NCBI GenBank assembly: GCA_031264075.1
Contig: JAISEO010000007.1
Coordinates: 1-32,609, forward strand
Origin: Coriobacteriales bacterium
Lineage (GTDB): Bacteria > Actinomycetota > Coriobacteriia > Coriobacteriales > UBA8131
DNA: 32,609 nucleotides
Reading direction: 5' to 3'
Shown here: positions 17,553 through 25,636 of the stretch, in pieces
Numbering within the stretch: position 1 is the first letter of the stretch
Layout of the letters: each line of letters starts with the position of its first letter
Notes under the pieces: generated by a model
What the model was told of the DNA's origin: nothing
Database searches by the model: none
Seen by the model: only the letters and a program-made list of their open reading frames with translations
Position numbers and translations under genes: made by a program

Positions 17553-17678
17553 CTTTCTTCTACATTGCCCGTATCTATATCACTCTCTTCGAATCCGCTG
17601 GCTTGATAGTCGCGCTCGCAAGCTCGCCGCTCCAACAACAGTCCACAGGACTGTTGTTTCTTTCTTCTACATTGCCCG
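17553..17678. repeat. 19-bp direct repeats flanking a hairpin in the paaK leader
   Basis: CTTTCTTCTACATTGCCCG occurs at 17553-17571 and again at 17660-17678. Between them is a perfect 11-bp stem (17634-17644 with 17648-17658) closed by a 3-nt loop. The region lies between the PgsA-VanW stop and paaK. The hairpin could terminate one transcript or regulate the next, but no clear T run follows it on the minus strand. Confidence 0.65.
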
Positions 17679-17747
17679 ATACTGCTTCAACCCTTCAAAC
17701 CGTGTTGAACTCACGGATTTACACGATAACACAACTGGCCCGACTTA

Positions 17748-20528
17748 TCACGGCTTGGGTCCAATCTCCACGATTTCCGGGGTGGCGTCGTAGGAAGAAT
17801 AGAAAGTCCTCTGCTCCTTGACAGCCCCCTGGGCATCATAGACCGTGCGGATAACCTCGACCCGGGAGGCCTTTTTGCCCTCCTGCTCAACATGGCTCTG
17901 CCCCGGCGCCATATCCTCGCTCTCTATCTCCTTGGTCTCGTAGTCTCTGCCCTCGACAAGATCGCCGGCCACGCTCTCCACGGTATAGCCGGGCGGTATG
18001 CCCCAGAGCGTCGCGGTGACGCTGTAATCGGTGTACGACAGCGTGAGGAGCAGGTAGTTATCGGTGTCGTTTTGGAACTTGAGATCGGCGTAGGGATAGG
18101 CGATGGCCGCGTCGCGGCCCACGGGATACCGGGTGAGCCTGAGGGAGTGGTTGATTCTCTCAACGATGGGATACCCGGCTTCATAGGCAGCATTGAAGAC
18201 CGTACTCGCCACACTGCAAACCCCGCCGCCTATCTCATCGACGTACTCGTCGCCGAGTATGACCTGGGCATCGACAAAGCCCTTCTCCGCGGTGCATTCT
18301 CCCGCCGTTTCGTTAAACGACCAGGTGGCCTGGGGAGCGATGATGGACGAGTTGATGAGGTCGGACGCCACGTGGATATTGGTGATGGTGCCCTGGCCCA
18401 CCCACCAGTACTCGATGGTGAACTCGCTGATTTTGGTGGTGAAGTCAAAGGCCTCCGCGTCGCTGGTCTGCATCGTGGGTTCCAACACGCCGATGGGCAA
18501 GACGAGCGTTCTGTCCTCGGCCTTGAAGTCGGCCTCTGCGGGATCGGCCTCGGTGTTGGGAGCAGCCTCGTCTGCGCTTGCTTCTCTAAAGAGTAGCGCG
18601 TTCAAGTCCTCCGCGAGTTGATCGTAGTCAACGCCCGTGCCGTTTTGGCTGGGAACTATCTGCAAGCCTTCCTCGCCGGCAACGAACCGGGCATTGAGGG
18701 GAGCTATCTGATCTTCAATCGCACCGGTTAACTCGGGCAGCTTTGCCTCAAGCAGCAAGGCGTCCACCGAGGGAATGAGATGCCACGTAGCTGCCTCATC
18801 CTGCTCGACCGAAGTGGCAATGCACGAGCCGAGCAGCGGGGCGGTGAGGCTCCAGGAATCCTCTCCATAGCTGAGGGTAACCGGCTCGTCTATCGCCGCC
18901 TGGGCCTCCTCGGCCAGCTTTTTGGCGTCCTCCAGCGTTATATACCTCTTTCGTTCAATCAGAGGAACAACAAACTCGCGCTCATCGGAGAAAAAGGCCC
19001 GCTGCAAGAGCGTCTTGAACTGTTCCTCGTCCACGACTCTGCCGTCGTTGCCGTCCTCGGCGACAAAGCTGCTGCCATCAAAGTGGATGTTGGCATTTTG
19101 CATGGGCACGCCGATGGACAGGGTGAGCATCTCCTCCAGACTTTTAAGGCGATCCGTAGGAAAGTCTACCCTGGGGGCAAGGGCGACGCCCAGCGTGCTT
19201 GCGGCCAGACGGCCGAGCAGAAAGTCTCCCTCCCGTCCTACGCCATAGGCCTCTTCCGCGAGTCTTGTGCCGTTGACCTCGGCATCAAAGGTCGCGAGCG
19301 TCACGCTCCAGGAGCTGGCCCCATAGTCGATTTCTGACTGATTGTAGGTGTTGATACCGTTGCCCAATTGCTGGGTCGTGCTGTTAACCCCCGCTGTTGC
19401 TGCTGCTTCGTTGGCAAAGAAGTTGACCGGGGCAGAGGTGGCCACCGAGTTGAGATTGGTGGTGATGAGTTCCGCCGCCTGGGCTTCTTCAAGGTGGCCG
19501 ACATCGACGCTGCCGACGCGAACCCCCGAGTGAATAACGCCGAAGTTGCTTATGCTGTCGCAGCCATAAAACAGCAGGGCAGCAACAAGGAGCAGGGTTA
19601 CCGCCAGTGCAATGAGGAGTCTTCTGGGCGTGTTGAGGACACCGAGTATCCGAGAGCCCGTGCCCTGTGCGTGGCTGACATTGCGAGCGGGTGAGGCGGT
19701 TTTCGAGCGCGCGGCAATCCGTGCATGCGAGGCAGCGGGAACAGAGGCTTTGCTGGGAGAATACGCGTTGGCCCTCCTTTGTTGGACCGCGGCGCCGTTT
19801 TCTCCTCTTTTGGAAATCCGAGCGGAACTCGTGTTGGGTGCACGGTTCTGCGGAGGGTTCTGCAGGTGGTTTTGCGAACGGTTCTGCCTGTGCCTGCTCC
19901 CGAGGTACGCGCGCACCATATAGTAGATGCCGGTAATCCAGGCAAGCGCCACGCCCGTGTAGACAAACCAGATGCCCAGCGGCGCGGCGTTGCTCCCCCA
20001 TCCGGGCAAGGCGCTTGAGTCGATGATGCCCATGCCGCCGACCTCCGGCCAGGCGAGGATGAGCATACAGAAGCCCGCCATGATAATGGCCGTAGCCGCC
20101 TTCCCCACAAAGGCGACCTTGAACCGGGGCTGGCCGGCGGCGCGTAGTTGACCGAGCAGCACCAGCATGCTCAGATCGCGGGCGACGATGAGCAGAAGCA
20201 CCCAGAGCGGAAGGCGGCCCACGACAAATACCGCAATGACCGTGGTGAGTATAAGCACCCTGTCTACCAGCGGATCGAGCTGTTGCCCCAGGCGGCTGAC
20301 CTGTCCCGTTCCGCGGGCGACGGCGCCATCCAGAAAGTCGGTGGAGGCGGCAATAAGAAAGAGGATGAACGCCGCGATGTTGTTGTGATAGCCCACCAGC
20401 ACAACCGCAAACACCGGCACGAGCAACAACCTGATGAGACTAATCAGGTTGGGCAGGGTCACTATCTTGTTACTTACCTCTGTGTTCACCTTTATCGGAT
20501 CCCCGTTAGGTCGCTTGCAAACAGACAT
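17748..20528 (-). CDS. PgsA-VanW fusion protein: CDP-alcohol phosphatidyltransferase plus VanW/G5-like extracellular region
   Basis: One uninterrupted 926-codon frame. Residues 20-208 form a complete multi-spanning CDP-alcohol phosphatidyltransferase with the full catalytic motif (D64, D67-G68, A71-R72, G81, D85, D89), resembling PgsA (phosphatidylglycerophosphate synthase). Residues 210-300 are a polar, repeat-derived Asn/Gln/Arg/Ala-rich linker. A second membrane segment (about 303-321) leads to an extracellular part: two PG_binding_4-like domains (about 340-690), a VanW domain (about 715-845, core IGGGVCSVASTVFNAAYEAGYPI) and a G5-like tail. The start is uncertain: a TATAAT sequence overlaps the first ATG, and GTG at codon 14 is an alternative. 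If real, this joins phospholipid synthesis to a wall-associated module. Each half is also known as a separate protein. Confidence 0.9.
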   Translation of the reverse strand: MSVCKRPNGDPIKVNTEVSNKIVTLPNLISLIRLLLVPVFAVVLVGYHNNIAAFILFLIAASTDFLDGAVARGTGQVSRLGQQLDPLVDRVLILTTVIAVFVVGRLPLWVLLLIVARDLSMLVLLGQLRAAGQPRFKVAFVGKAATAIIMAGFCMLILAWPEVGGMGIIDSSALPGWGSNAAPLGIWFVYTGVALAWITGIYYMVRAYLGSRHRQNRSQNHLQNPPQNRAPNTSSARISKRGENGAAVQQRRANAYSPSKASVPAASHARIAARSKTASPARNVSHAQGTGSRILGVLNTPRRLLIALAVTLLLVAALLFYGCDSISNFGVIHSGVRVGSVDVGHLEEAQAAELITTNLNSVATSAPVNFFANEAAATAGVNSTTQQLGNGINTYNQSEIDYGASSWSVTLATFDAEVNGTRLAEEAYGVGREGDFLLGRLAASTLGVALAPRVDFPTDRLKSLEEMLTLSIGVPMQNANIHFDGSSFVAEDGNDGRVVDEEQFKTLLQRAFFSDEREFVVPLIERKRYITLEDAKKLAEEAQAAIDEPVTLSYGEDSWSLTAPLLGSCIATSVEQDEAATWHLIPSVDALLLEAKLPELTGAIEDQIAPLNARFVAGEEGLQIVPSQNGTGVDYDQLAEDLNALLFREASADEAAPNTEADPAEADFKAEDRTLVLPIGVLEPTMQTSDAEAFDFTTKISEFTIEYWWVGQGTITNIHVASDLINSSIIAPQATWSFNETAGECTAEKGFVDAQVILGDEYVDEIGGGVCSVASTVFNAAYEAGYPIVERINHSLRLTRYPVGRDAAIAYPYADLKFQNDTDNYLLLTLSYTDYSVTATLWGIPPGYTVESVAGDLVEGRDYETKEIESEDMAPGQSHVEQEGKKASRVEVIRTVYDAQGAVKEQRTFYSSYDATPEIVEIGPKP
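19676..19720. repeat. Half REP-like element inside the PgsA-VanW linker
   Basis: The sequence starts TGACATTGCGAGCG and ends CGGCAATCC, matching one arm of the 13299-13432 element (CATTGCGAGCG ... GGCAATCC) with a short internal insertion. It is read in frame as ARIAARSKTASPARNVSHA in the linker (about residues 269-287). The second arm is not evident. Confidence 0.55.
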
Positions 20529-20639
20529 TATATCGCTAATGACGCAAGGAGCGAAGAGACGATGGCGAAGAGACAGAAAGGAAGGTCGCGGCCTGCGACA
20601 CAGGGGGAAAGCAGGAGCAGTGTTCGCAAAACGACCAAC

Positions 20640-20716
<77 letters not shown>

Positions 20717-20736
20717 ACGTATTCTACCCACCTCTG

Positions 20737-20753
20737 CCTGTGCGCGGCACAGG
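20737..20753. repeat. Small palindrome between tRNA-Pro and vanZ-like gene
   Basis: CCTGTGC (20737-20743) and GCACAGG (20747-20753) form a perfect 7-bp stem with a 3-nt loop in the divergent region between tRNA-Pro and the VanZ-like gene. It may be an operator; nothing else supports that. Confidence 0.3.
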
Positions 20754-20758
20754 GCCGC

Positions 20759-20786
20759 TTAACACACAGCCTTGCAATCCTACCAT
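20759..20786 (+). promoter_or_regulatory. Weak candidate promoter of the VanZ-like gene
   Basis: TTAACA (20759-20764), 16-nt spacer, TACCAT (20781-20786), about 43 nt before the start codon. Fair -35, modest -10. Confidence 0.3.
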
Positions 20787-20828
20787 AAAGGCAGGGTAGC
20801 GAAAAGCCGCCAGTGGTAAGATATTCCC

Positions 20829-21239
20829 ATGCAAAGGCGTAACAACACACGAATCCGGCGGCGGCGGACGCTTGCTGGGGTGCTTGCTCTGGTATGGATG
20901 ACCGTCATCTTCCTGCTTTCGGCTGTTCCGGGAGCGAGCTACCCAAGCCATCCGAGCTTTCTCAACTACGTCGCGCATTTTGGCGAATACCTGGTGCTGG
21001 CAGTCTTGCTCACGGTGCTGTTTACCGGCAGCCGGTTCAAGCGCTGGCAGATTGTGCTGCTCGCCCTTGGGCTCGCCGCTCTGTACGCAGTAAGCGATGA
21101 ACTCCACCAACTCTTTGTGCCCGGACGATCCTCGGACCCTGTCGACGTCCTCACCGACGCAATAGGAGCCTCTGTGGGCGCGTTGCTGACGGCTTCAGTG
21201 CTCAAACGGATAGACGGCAGGCGGAAACGCCGGATGTGA
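20829..21239 (+). CDS. VanZ-family membrane protein
   Basis: A 136-residue integral membrane protein with about four hydrophobic segments and the VanZ signature: W..VIFLLSAVPG, then HFGEYLVLAVLL, then the conserved YAVSDELHQLFVPGRSSDPVDVLTDAIGASVGALL. VanZ confers low-level teicoplanin resistance in enterococci, but most family members in other bacteria have unknown roles. The basic N- and C-termini are probably cytoplasmic. The ribosome binding site is weak. It converges on the ABC-exporter gene with only 12 nt between their stop codons. Confidence 0.9.
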   Translation: MQRRNNTRIRRRRTLAGVLALVWMTVIFLLSAVPGASYPSHPSFLNYVAHFGEYLVLAVLLTVLFTGSRFKRWQIVLLALGLAALYAVSDELHQLFVPGRSSDPVDVLTDAIGASVGALLTASVLKRIDGRRKRRM

Positions 21240-21251
21240 GTGACAGCAGCG

Positions 21252-23054
21252 CTACGAATCTCCCAGAAACGCGCCACTTTGCCTTGACCAGAGCCTTGCG
21301 TACTCGCCGCCTGCCTCGATGAGCTCGGCGTGCGTGCCGTCCTCGACGATGCGTCCCTCATTCAAGACGATGATGCGATCGAGTGTTGCCACAGTGGAGA
21401 GCCGGTGCGCCACGACGATGGAGGTGCGGTTCTGCATCAAGGTGGCCATGGCATCCTGGATGAGTTTCTCACTTTCTGAGTCCAGTGCCGAGGTGGCCTC
21501 GTCGAGCACGAGCAGCGGGTCGTTTGCGAGAATGGCACGCGCGATGGCAATGCGTTGACGCTGCCCGCCGCTGAGCTTGACGCCGCGCTCCCCGGTTATC
21601 GTGTCAAAACCCTGCGGCAGGGTCTCGATAAACTCCAACGCGTTGGCCTTGGCTGCGGCCTCGATGATCTGCTCGTCGGTGGCCTCCGGGCTGCCGTAGG
21701 CAATGTTCTCGCGCACCGTACGATGAAACAGCAGCGGTTCCTGCGGCACATAGGCAATCTGTTGGCGGAGGCTCACCTGCGTAACGTCGGCGATGTTCTG
21801 CCCGTCAATGAGGATGCGTCCCTCCTGCAGGTTTGAGAGCCGGAGCAACAGCGTGGTGAGCGTAGTCTTGCCCGAGCCGCTCCGTCCCACAAGGCCTACG
21901 CGCTGTCCGGCGGGAATATGCAGGGTGAGGTCGGAAAACACCCGGGTAGAAGGCACGCCTTCGCCCTCCACATAGGCAAAGCCCACGTCCTCAAAGTCAA
22001 TACTGCCAGCACCCACTCTGAGCCTGGGCGCTCCCGCAACATCGCTTACCAGGGTGGGCTCTTCGAGGATGCTCGTCATGGCAGCCGCATCGCCAAAGCC
22101 GCGGTTTATCTGCGCAAAGGTTATGTTGAGGCGATTGAACTGCATACAGAGCGCGTTGGTATAGGTAAAGGCCATGACCAGGGTGCCGGCGCTGATGCCA
22201 AACCAGACACTGCCTCCGGTGATGAAGATGACCATGCACGTCATAATGCAAACGATGATAAAACTCGTGACCGCGCCTCTGAACGTCGAGGATCGCATAC
22301 GACGGGAGTCCGCGGTAAGCACGTCATGATTGGCCAGATTGAAGAGTTGGCGCTCATAGGCCTCCCTCCCGTAGGTCTTGACCGCCAGGATATTGGTGAT
22401 GGAATCGGAAAGCTCGCCGGAGAGCGCATTCTGTGCGCGGGCCGTGGCGGCGTTGAGCGGCAGAATCTGCCGGAAGAGCAGCCAGGCCACCACGGTATAC
22501 ACCACCAGCAGCACCGTGAGGACAGCTACATAGAAGGGCACGGGAACAACAAGGATTGCCAGGGTAAACAGCGCGGTGAGGGCGATGGGCATGACCGCGT
22601 AGATGAGGTTTTCGAGCAGCAGGGTATACGCGCTGATGAACTTTTGCGTCTGCGACACCAACGAGCCACCGAATCGTGCGGCGTGAAAGGTCATTGACTG
22701 ATTGGAGAGCGTGTCAAAGGTGCTGGTCGCGAGGTCGTAACTCGCCAGTATCTCGAGCTTCCACACACTGTAATCCTGGAGCTTGGAGCTTGCCTGGCCC
22801 ACCACATTGATGAGCACGAGGCCGAGTATATAGGGAGCGTAGGCCTGCAGCACATCGGCTTCTCCCGCGGGCGGTGTTGCGGCGAGCTTGTCAACAATCA
22901 GGCCCACAACGTAGGGGTTTCCAAAGGTCAAGAGCCCCACAAACCCCAGCGTACTGATGATTGCCAGGGCAAAATAGCCCCAATGCCTCTGTGTGACGGC
23001 CCAATAATAGCGGAGTGTACTTCGCGTTACCGACACTGTTTTTGCCTTGCTCAT
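21252..23054 (-). CDS. ABC exporter, fused membrane and ATPase domains
   Basis: A 600-residue half-transporter. Six membrane helices occupy about residues 20-320. The ATPase has Walker A GRSGSGKTT (about 388-396), Q-loop YVPQEPLLFH, signature LSGGQRQRIAIARA (about 493), Walker B LLVLDEATSALD (about 513-524) and H-loop VVAHRLST, all intact. It belongs to the lipid/multidrug/peptide type I exporter group; the substrate cannot be told from sequence. It is a single gene, with no partner half adjacent, so it probably works as a homodimer. It diverges from the secreted coiled-coil gene at 23182. Confidence 0.92.
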   Translation of the reverse strand: MSKAKTVSVTRSTLRYYWAVTQRHWGYFALAIISTLGFVGLLTFGNPYVVGLIVDKLAATPPAGEADVLQAYAPYILGLVLINVVGQASSKLQDYSVWKLEILASYDLATSTFDTLSNQSMTFHAARFGGSLVSQTQKFISAYTLLLENLIYAVMPIALTALFTLAILVVPVPFYVAVLTVLLVVYTVVAWLLFRQILPLNAATARAQNALSGELSDSITNILAVKTYGREAYERQLFNLANHDVLTADSRRMRSSTFRGAVTSFIIVCIMTCMVIFITGGSVWFGISAGTLVMAFTYTNALCMQFNRLNITFAQINRGFGDAAAMTSILEEPTLVSDVAGAPRLRVGAGSIDFEDVGFAYVEGEGVPSTRVFSDLTLHIPAGQRVGLVGRSGSGKTTLTTLLLRLSNLQEGRILIDGQNIADVTQVSLRQQIAYVPQEPLLFHRTVRENIAYGSPEATDEQIIEAAAKANALEFIETLPQGFDTITGERGVKLSGGQRQRIAIARAILANDPLLVLDEATSALDSESEKLIQDAMATLMQNRTSIVVAHRLSTVATLDRIIVLNEGRIVEDGTHAELIEAGGEYARLWSRQSGAFLGDS

Positions 23055-23076
23055 GTGCTTGCCTTCCTGTACAAAT

Positions 23077-23088
23077 CTGGTCTACCAG
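23077..23088. promoter_or_regulatory. Dyad in the ABC-exporter/secreted-protein intergenic region
   Basis: CTGGTCTACCAG is a perfect 5-bp dyad with a 2-bp centre, 22-33 bp upstream of the ABC-exporter start codon. It may be a repressor operator; the regulator is unknown. Confidence 0.35.
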
Positions 23089-23108
23089 GTTTCTAACTCT
23101 CTACAAGT

Positions 23109-23137
23109 TTAGCGCTCGCGGCGCCCTCTGCTATAAT
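23109..23137 (+). promoter_or_regulatory. Extended -10 promoter of the secreted coiled-coil gene
   Basis: A perfect TATAAT (23132-23137) is preceded by TG one base away (TGCTATAAT), a complete extended -10 motif. A weak -35 (TTAGCG, 23109-23114) lies 17 nt upstream. Predicted start near 23144 gives a leader of about 40 nt. Confidence 0.65.
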
Positions 23138-23181
23138 CGATTATTCCATCAGCAAGCAAACTCTGCAAATGACGGCACGAG

Positions 23182-24279
23182 ATGGGTGGTATGCGACTCT
23201 TTTCAAAATCCTGCTCCGTTGCCCTGGCTCTCTGCCTGGCCTTCTCCTTGCTGTCCGCTCCCGCGGTCTGGGCCGACGAGGCTGCTGACGGCGATACTCC
23301 CGAGGTTGTCGATGCCAACACTCCCCTGCCTGACATCGCCGGACTCCAAAAGGAGGTTGATCTGGCCTCTGCCGTCTACGACGAGGCCACGCAGCGGATC
23401 CTGCTGCTCGAAAAAGAGATCAGAGACCTTGATGCGCGCCTCAGTGCGCTGAGGCTTGAGCTTCCCAATGCCCGCGAACTCTCCAATGCAAGCGCACGGG
23501 AGTACTATCGCACGCTTTCTACCTCCAACCTGTTTTTGGAGATGGTCCTGGGGGCCACTTCGCTCGCAGACTTCTTTGCCAAGATAGAATACACGGCACG
23601 GGTGAACCAGAGCTACCTGGACGCCATTACCAGTCTTACCCGGATCAACGCCGAACTCGAAGAAATCCGGGCTCTGCTCGACACCAACAAGACATCCGTG
23701 GAGGAAGAACGGCTCCGTGCCGAGGAGGCCCTGCTCGACGCTCGGGCTGCACGTGACAGCGCCGAGGAGACGGCCCGTAGGATCGCGGAAGCTACGGCGG
23801 CGGCCACAGCGGCAGCGGCGGAGGCAGCGGAGGCTGAGCAACACACTCCGGAAGCACCAGTCGCCCCGAGCAATCCGGGCACGCCGGTTGACCCGGGAAC
23901 GCCGGAGACTCCTTCGGACAAACAGGCCTTTGTCAACCTCTGGACGCCACGCATCGATGCCTATCTGGCTGGATCGCCGCTGGACGGCTATGGATACGCC
24001 TTTGCCAATGCCGCCTACGACTACAATGTGGATCCGCGTTGGAGCCCCGCCATCTCCTGCCTGGAGAGCAGCAAGGGACGCTATTGCTTCTTGCCCTGTA
24101 ACGCCTGGGGCTGGGGCTCGGTAACGTGGCCGGACTGGGAGACAGCCATCTACGCGCATGTTCGCGGGCTTTCCCGGGGCTACGGCTATACCATCTCAGA
24201 GGCCAGCGCTCAAAAGTACTGCCCGCCCAATTGGGAGTACTGGTACAGCTTCGTCTCGAATCAGATGACCCTGATATAA
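23182..24279 (+). CDS. Secreted coiled-coil protein with lysozyme-like C-terminal domain
   Basis: A 365-residue secreted protein. A signal peptide (hydrophobic core VALALCLAFSLLSA, cleavage near VWA|DE) is followed by a long helical coiled coil (about 50-215, with KIEYTARVNQSYLDAITSLTR as in PcsB/CwlO-type hydrolase regulators), a Pro/Thr-rich hinge (about 228-250) and a C-terminal domain of about 110 residues. That domain has AAYDYNVDPRWSPAISCLESSKG...NAWGWGS...WETAIYAH, the pattern of a transglycosylase/lysozyme-like fold, where the Glu of CLESSKG would be the catalytic acid. Several cysteines near that Glu (ISC, YCFLPC, KYC) could form disulfides. It probably cleaves peptidoglycan outside the cell (inference). 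Start at 23182 or the ATG at 23191; neither has a clear ribosome binding site. Confidence 0.85.
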   Translation: MGGMRLFSKSCSVALALCLAFSLLSAPAVWADEAADGDTPEVVDANTPLPDIAGLQKEVDLASAVYDEATQRILLLEKEIRDLDARLSALRLELPNARELSNASAREYYRTLSTSNLFLEMVLGATSLADFFAKIEYTARVNQSYLDAITSLTRINAELEEIRALLDTNKTSVEEERLRAEEALLDARAARDSAEETARRIAEATAAATAAAAEAAEAEQHTPEAPVAPSNPGTPVDPGTPETPSDKQAFVNLWTPRIDAYLAGSPLDGYGYAFANAAYDYNVDPRWSPAISCLESSKGRYCFLPCNAWGWGSVTWPDWETAIYAHVRGLSRGYGYTISEASAQKYCPPNWEYWYSFVSNQMTLI

Positions 24280-24283
24280 GGCC

Positions 24284-24324
24284 AGGGAAGCGCTGCTTAC
24301 TCCTCGCTTCTAGAAGATATGACC
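24284..24324. repeat. Dispersed short repeat, fragments also at 26950-26975 and 28043-28057
   Basis: AGGGAAGCGCTG, then six variable bases, then CCTCGCTT occurs at 24284-24309 and 26950-26975 with the same spacing. The adjoining CTAGAAGATATGACC (24310-24324) recurs exactly at 28043-28057. Both copies of the latter lie immediately after the stop codon of a plus-strand gene. Confidence 0.45.
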
Positions 24325-24376
24325 GATTTATTCATTGCACGCCATCTTGCGGTCAATTTGCCTCAGTTCAGCCTGT

Positions 24377-24415
24377 GCGAACACCGCCATTACCGCAAGT
24401 AGGGTCGGTGTTCGC
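24377..24415. terminator. Inverted repeat between convergent genes
   Basis: GCGAACACCG (24377-24386) and CGGTGTTCGC (24406-24415) form a perfect 10-bp stem with a 19-nt loop, midway between the converging secreted-protein and PadR genes. It may work as a bidirectional terminator, but there is no T run. Confidence 0.4.
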
Positions 24416-24475
24416 CCAAACTGATCTGATGCAAATTGCTCCACAATCTGGCATACAAGCAATTAATCGGCACTT

Positions 24476-24910
24476 CTAGTGAGCACTGCACAGGGGAGTG
24501 GGCGGCAGGTCAATTCCCAGGGCCTGCGATGCCTCCTCACGGAGTTCTCCGATGGTAGCCTGATAACAGGCCAGCGAGTCAATCCAGCGCCTGAGCGTCT
24601 GTATGCCTGCATCGGTGAGGCTGAAGGCGCGCTTGGCAGGACCGGACTTGGGCGTATCCCACACAGAACTGAGCAGACCTTGGTCCTCCATGGCCTTGAG
24701 CGTGCGATAGATGCCGGTTGGATCCGGCTTGCTGCCACCAAACATCGGCGAGAGCGCCGCGCGCTGCACGATGACATACCCATGCAGCGCTTCCTCGCTC
24801 GCAGCAAGGATGGTGAGGATGGTGGGTTGAGACAGACGGCTCAGGCTTCGGCCCAACTGGGCACACTCCCTGAGCTCCTCCTCATTCCTTGGATTGCAAA
24901 CCGACCACAT
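24476..24910 (-). CDS. PadR-family transcriptional regulator
   Basis: A 144-residue cytoplasmic regulator. The winged helix shows the PadR layout: LSQPTILTILAASEEALHGYVIVQRA, then PDPTGIYRTLKAMEDQGLLSSVWDTPKSGPAKRAFSLTDAGIQTLRRWI, followed by a short dimerisation helix. About 28 extra residues precede the domain. Start ATG 24910 is supported by AGGAG 7 nt upstream. It begins 9 nt after the LytTR-regulator stop, so it is the third gene of the kinase-regulator operon. Ligand and targets unknown. Confidence 0.85.
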   Translation of the reverse strand: MWSVCNPRNEEELRECAQLGRSLSRLSQPTILTILAASEEALHGYVIVQRAALSPMFGGSKPDPTGIYRTLKAMEDQGLLSSVWDTPKSGPAKRAFSLTDAGIQTLRRWIDSLACYQATIGELREEASQALGIDLPPTPLCSAH

Positions 24911-24919
24911 TATGGGCTC

Positions 24920-25636
24920 CTATAGTCCCAGGGCCTTTTTGAGGCCAGCAACTCTGCGCCGCGAGACCGGCACCTTCTCATCCTCGCCAGCCAGGGTCAA
25001 CTGCAGCGTGCCGCCACTGATGGGCGTGACTTCCTCGACGCAGTTCAAGTTGACCAGATAACGCCGGTGTACCCTGAAGAAGTTATAGGGCTCGAGTTTG
25101 GCCTCCAGCTGTGCCAGACTGACCGTGGAGAGATACCTGTCGTCGCTGGTATGGAGGTAGGAGTAGTCGTCCTTTGCCATGATGTAGTGGATCTTGTCGG
25201 TGGAGACCAAGAGCTTCTTATTGCCCTTCTCCACCGGGATACGCTCCGACTGGTTACCTTTTGAGTTGGAAGCAAGATACTTCCTGGCCTTGCTGAGCGC
25301 TTTCTGCAAACGCTCGGTCTCAACGGGCTTGACCAGATAGTCTATGGCGTTGACATCAAAGGCCTGGGCAGCGTGCTCGCTGTACGCGGTTACAAAGATA
25401 ACGGCGGGCGGATACTTGAGGCGTCCCAGTGCCTCGGCCAGCTTGAGGCCGGATGCGCCGGGCATTTGAATATCCAGGAACATGAGGTCGCCGCCATGAT
25501 CCTTGAGACGCTCGATAGCCTCCCGCACATTAGAGGCCTCGGCTACCACCTCGACCTGTCCGATGCTTTCCAACAGATACCGGAGCTCACTGCGCGCAGG
25601 AGCCTCATCATCAACTATTATTGCTCTGATCATCAT
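24920..25636 (-). CDS. LytTR-family response regulator
   Basis: A 238-residue two-component regulator. The receiver domain (1-120) has the acidic pocket D9-D10, phospho-acceptor D55 (FLDIQMPG) and conserved K105 (DYLVKPV). The LytTR DNA-binding domain occupies about 135-238 (HYIMAKDDYSYLHTSDDRYLSTVSL, FFRVHRRYLVNLNCVEEV). Its start overlaps the kinase gene by 26 nt, giving tight coupling. Regulators of this type often control cell-surface, autolysis or virulence genes; direct targets here are unknown. Confidence 0.93.
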   Translation of the reverse strand: MMIRAIIVDDEAPARSELRYLLESIGQVEVVAEASNVREAIERLKDHGGDLMFLDIQMPGASGLKLAEALGRLKYPPAVIFVTAYSEHAAQAFDVNAIDYLVKPVETERLQKALSKARKYLASNSKGNQSERIPVEKGNKKLLVSTDKIHYIMAKDDYSYLHTSDDRYLSTVSLAQLEAKLEPYNFFRVHRRYLVNLNCVEEVTPISGGTLQLTLAGEDEKVPVSRRRVAGLKKALGL

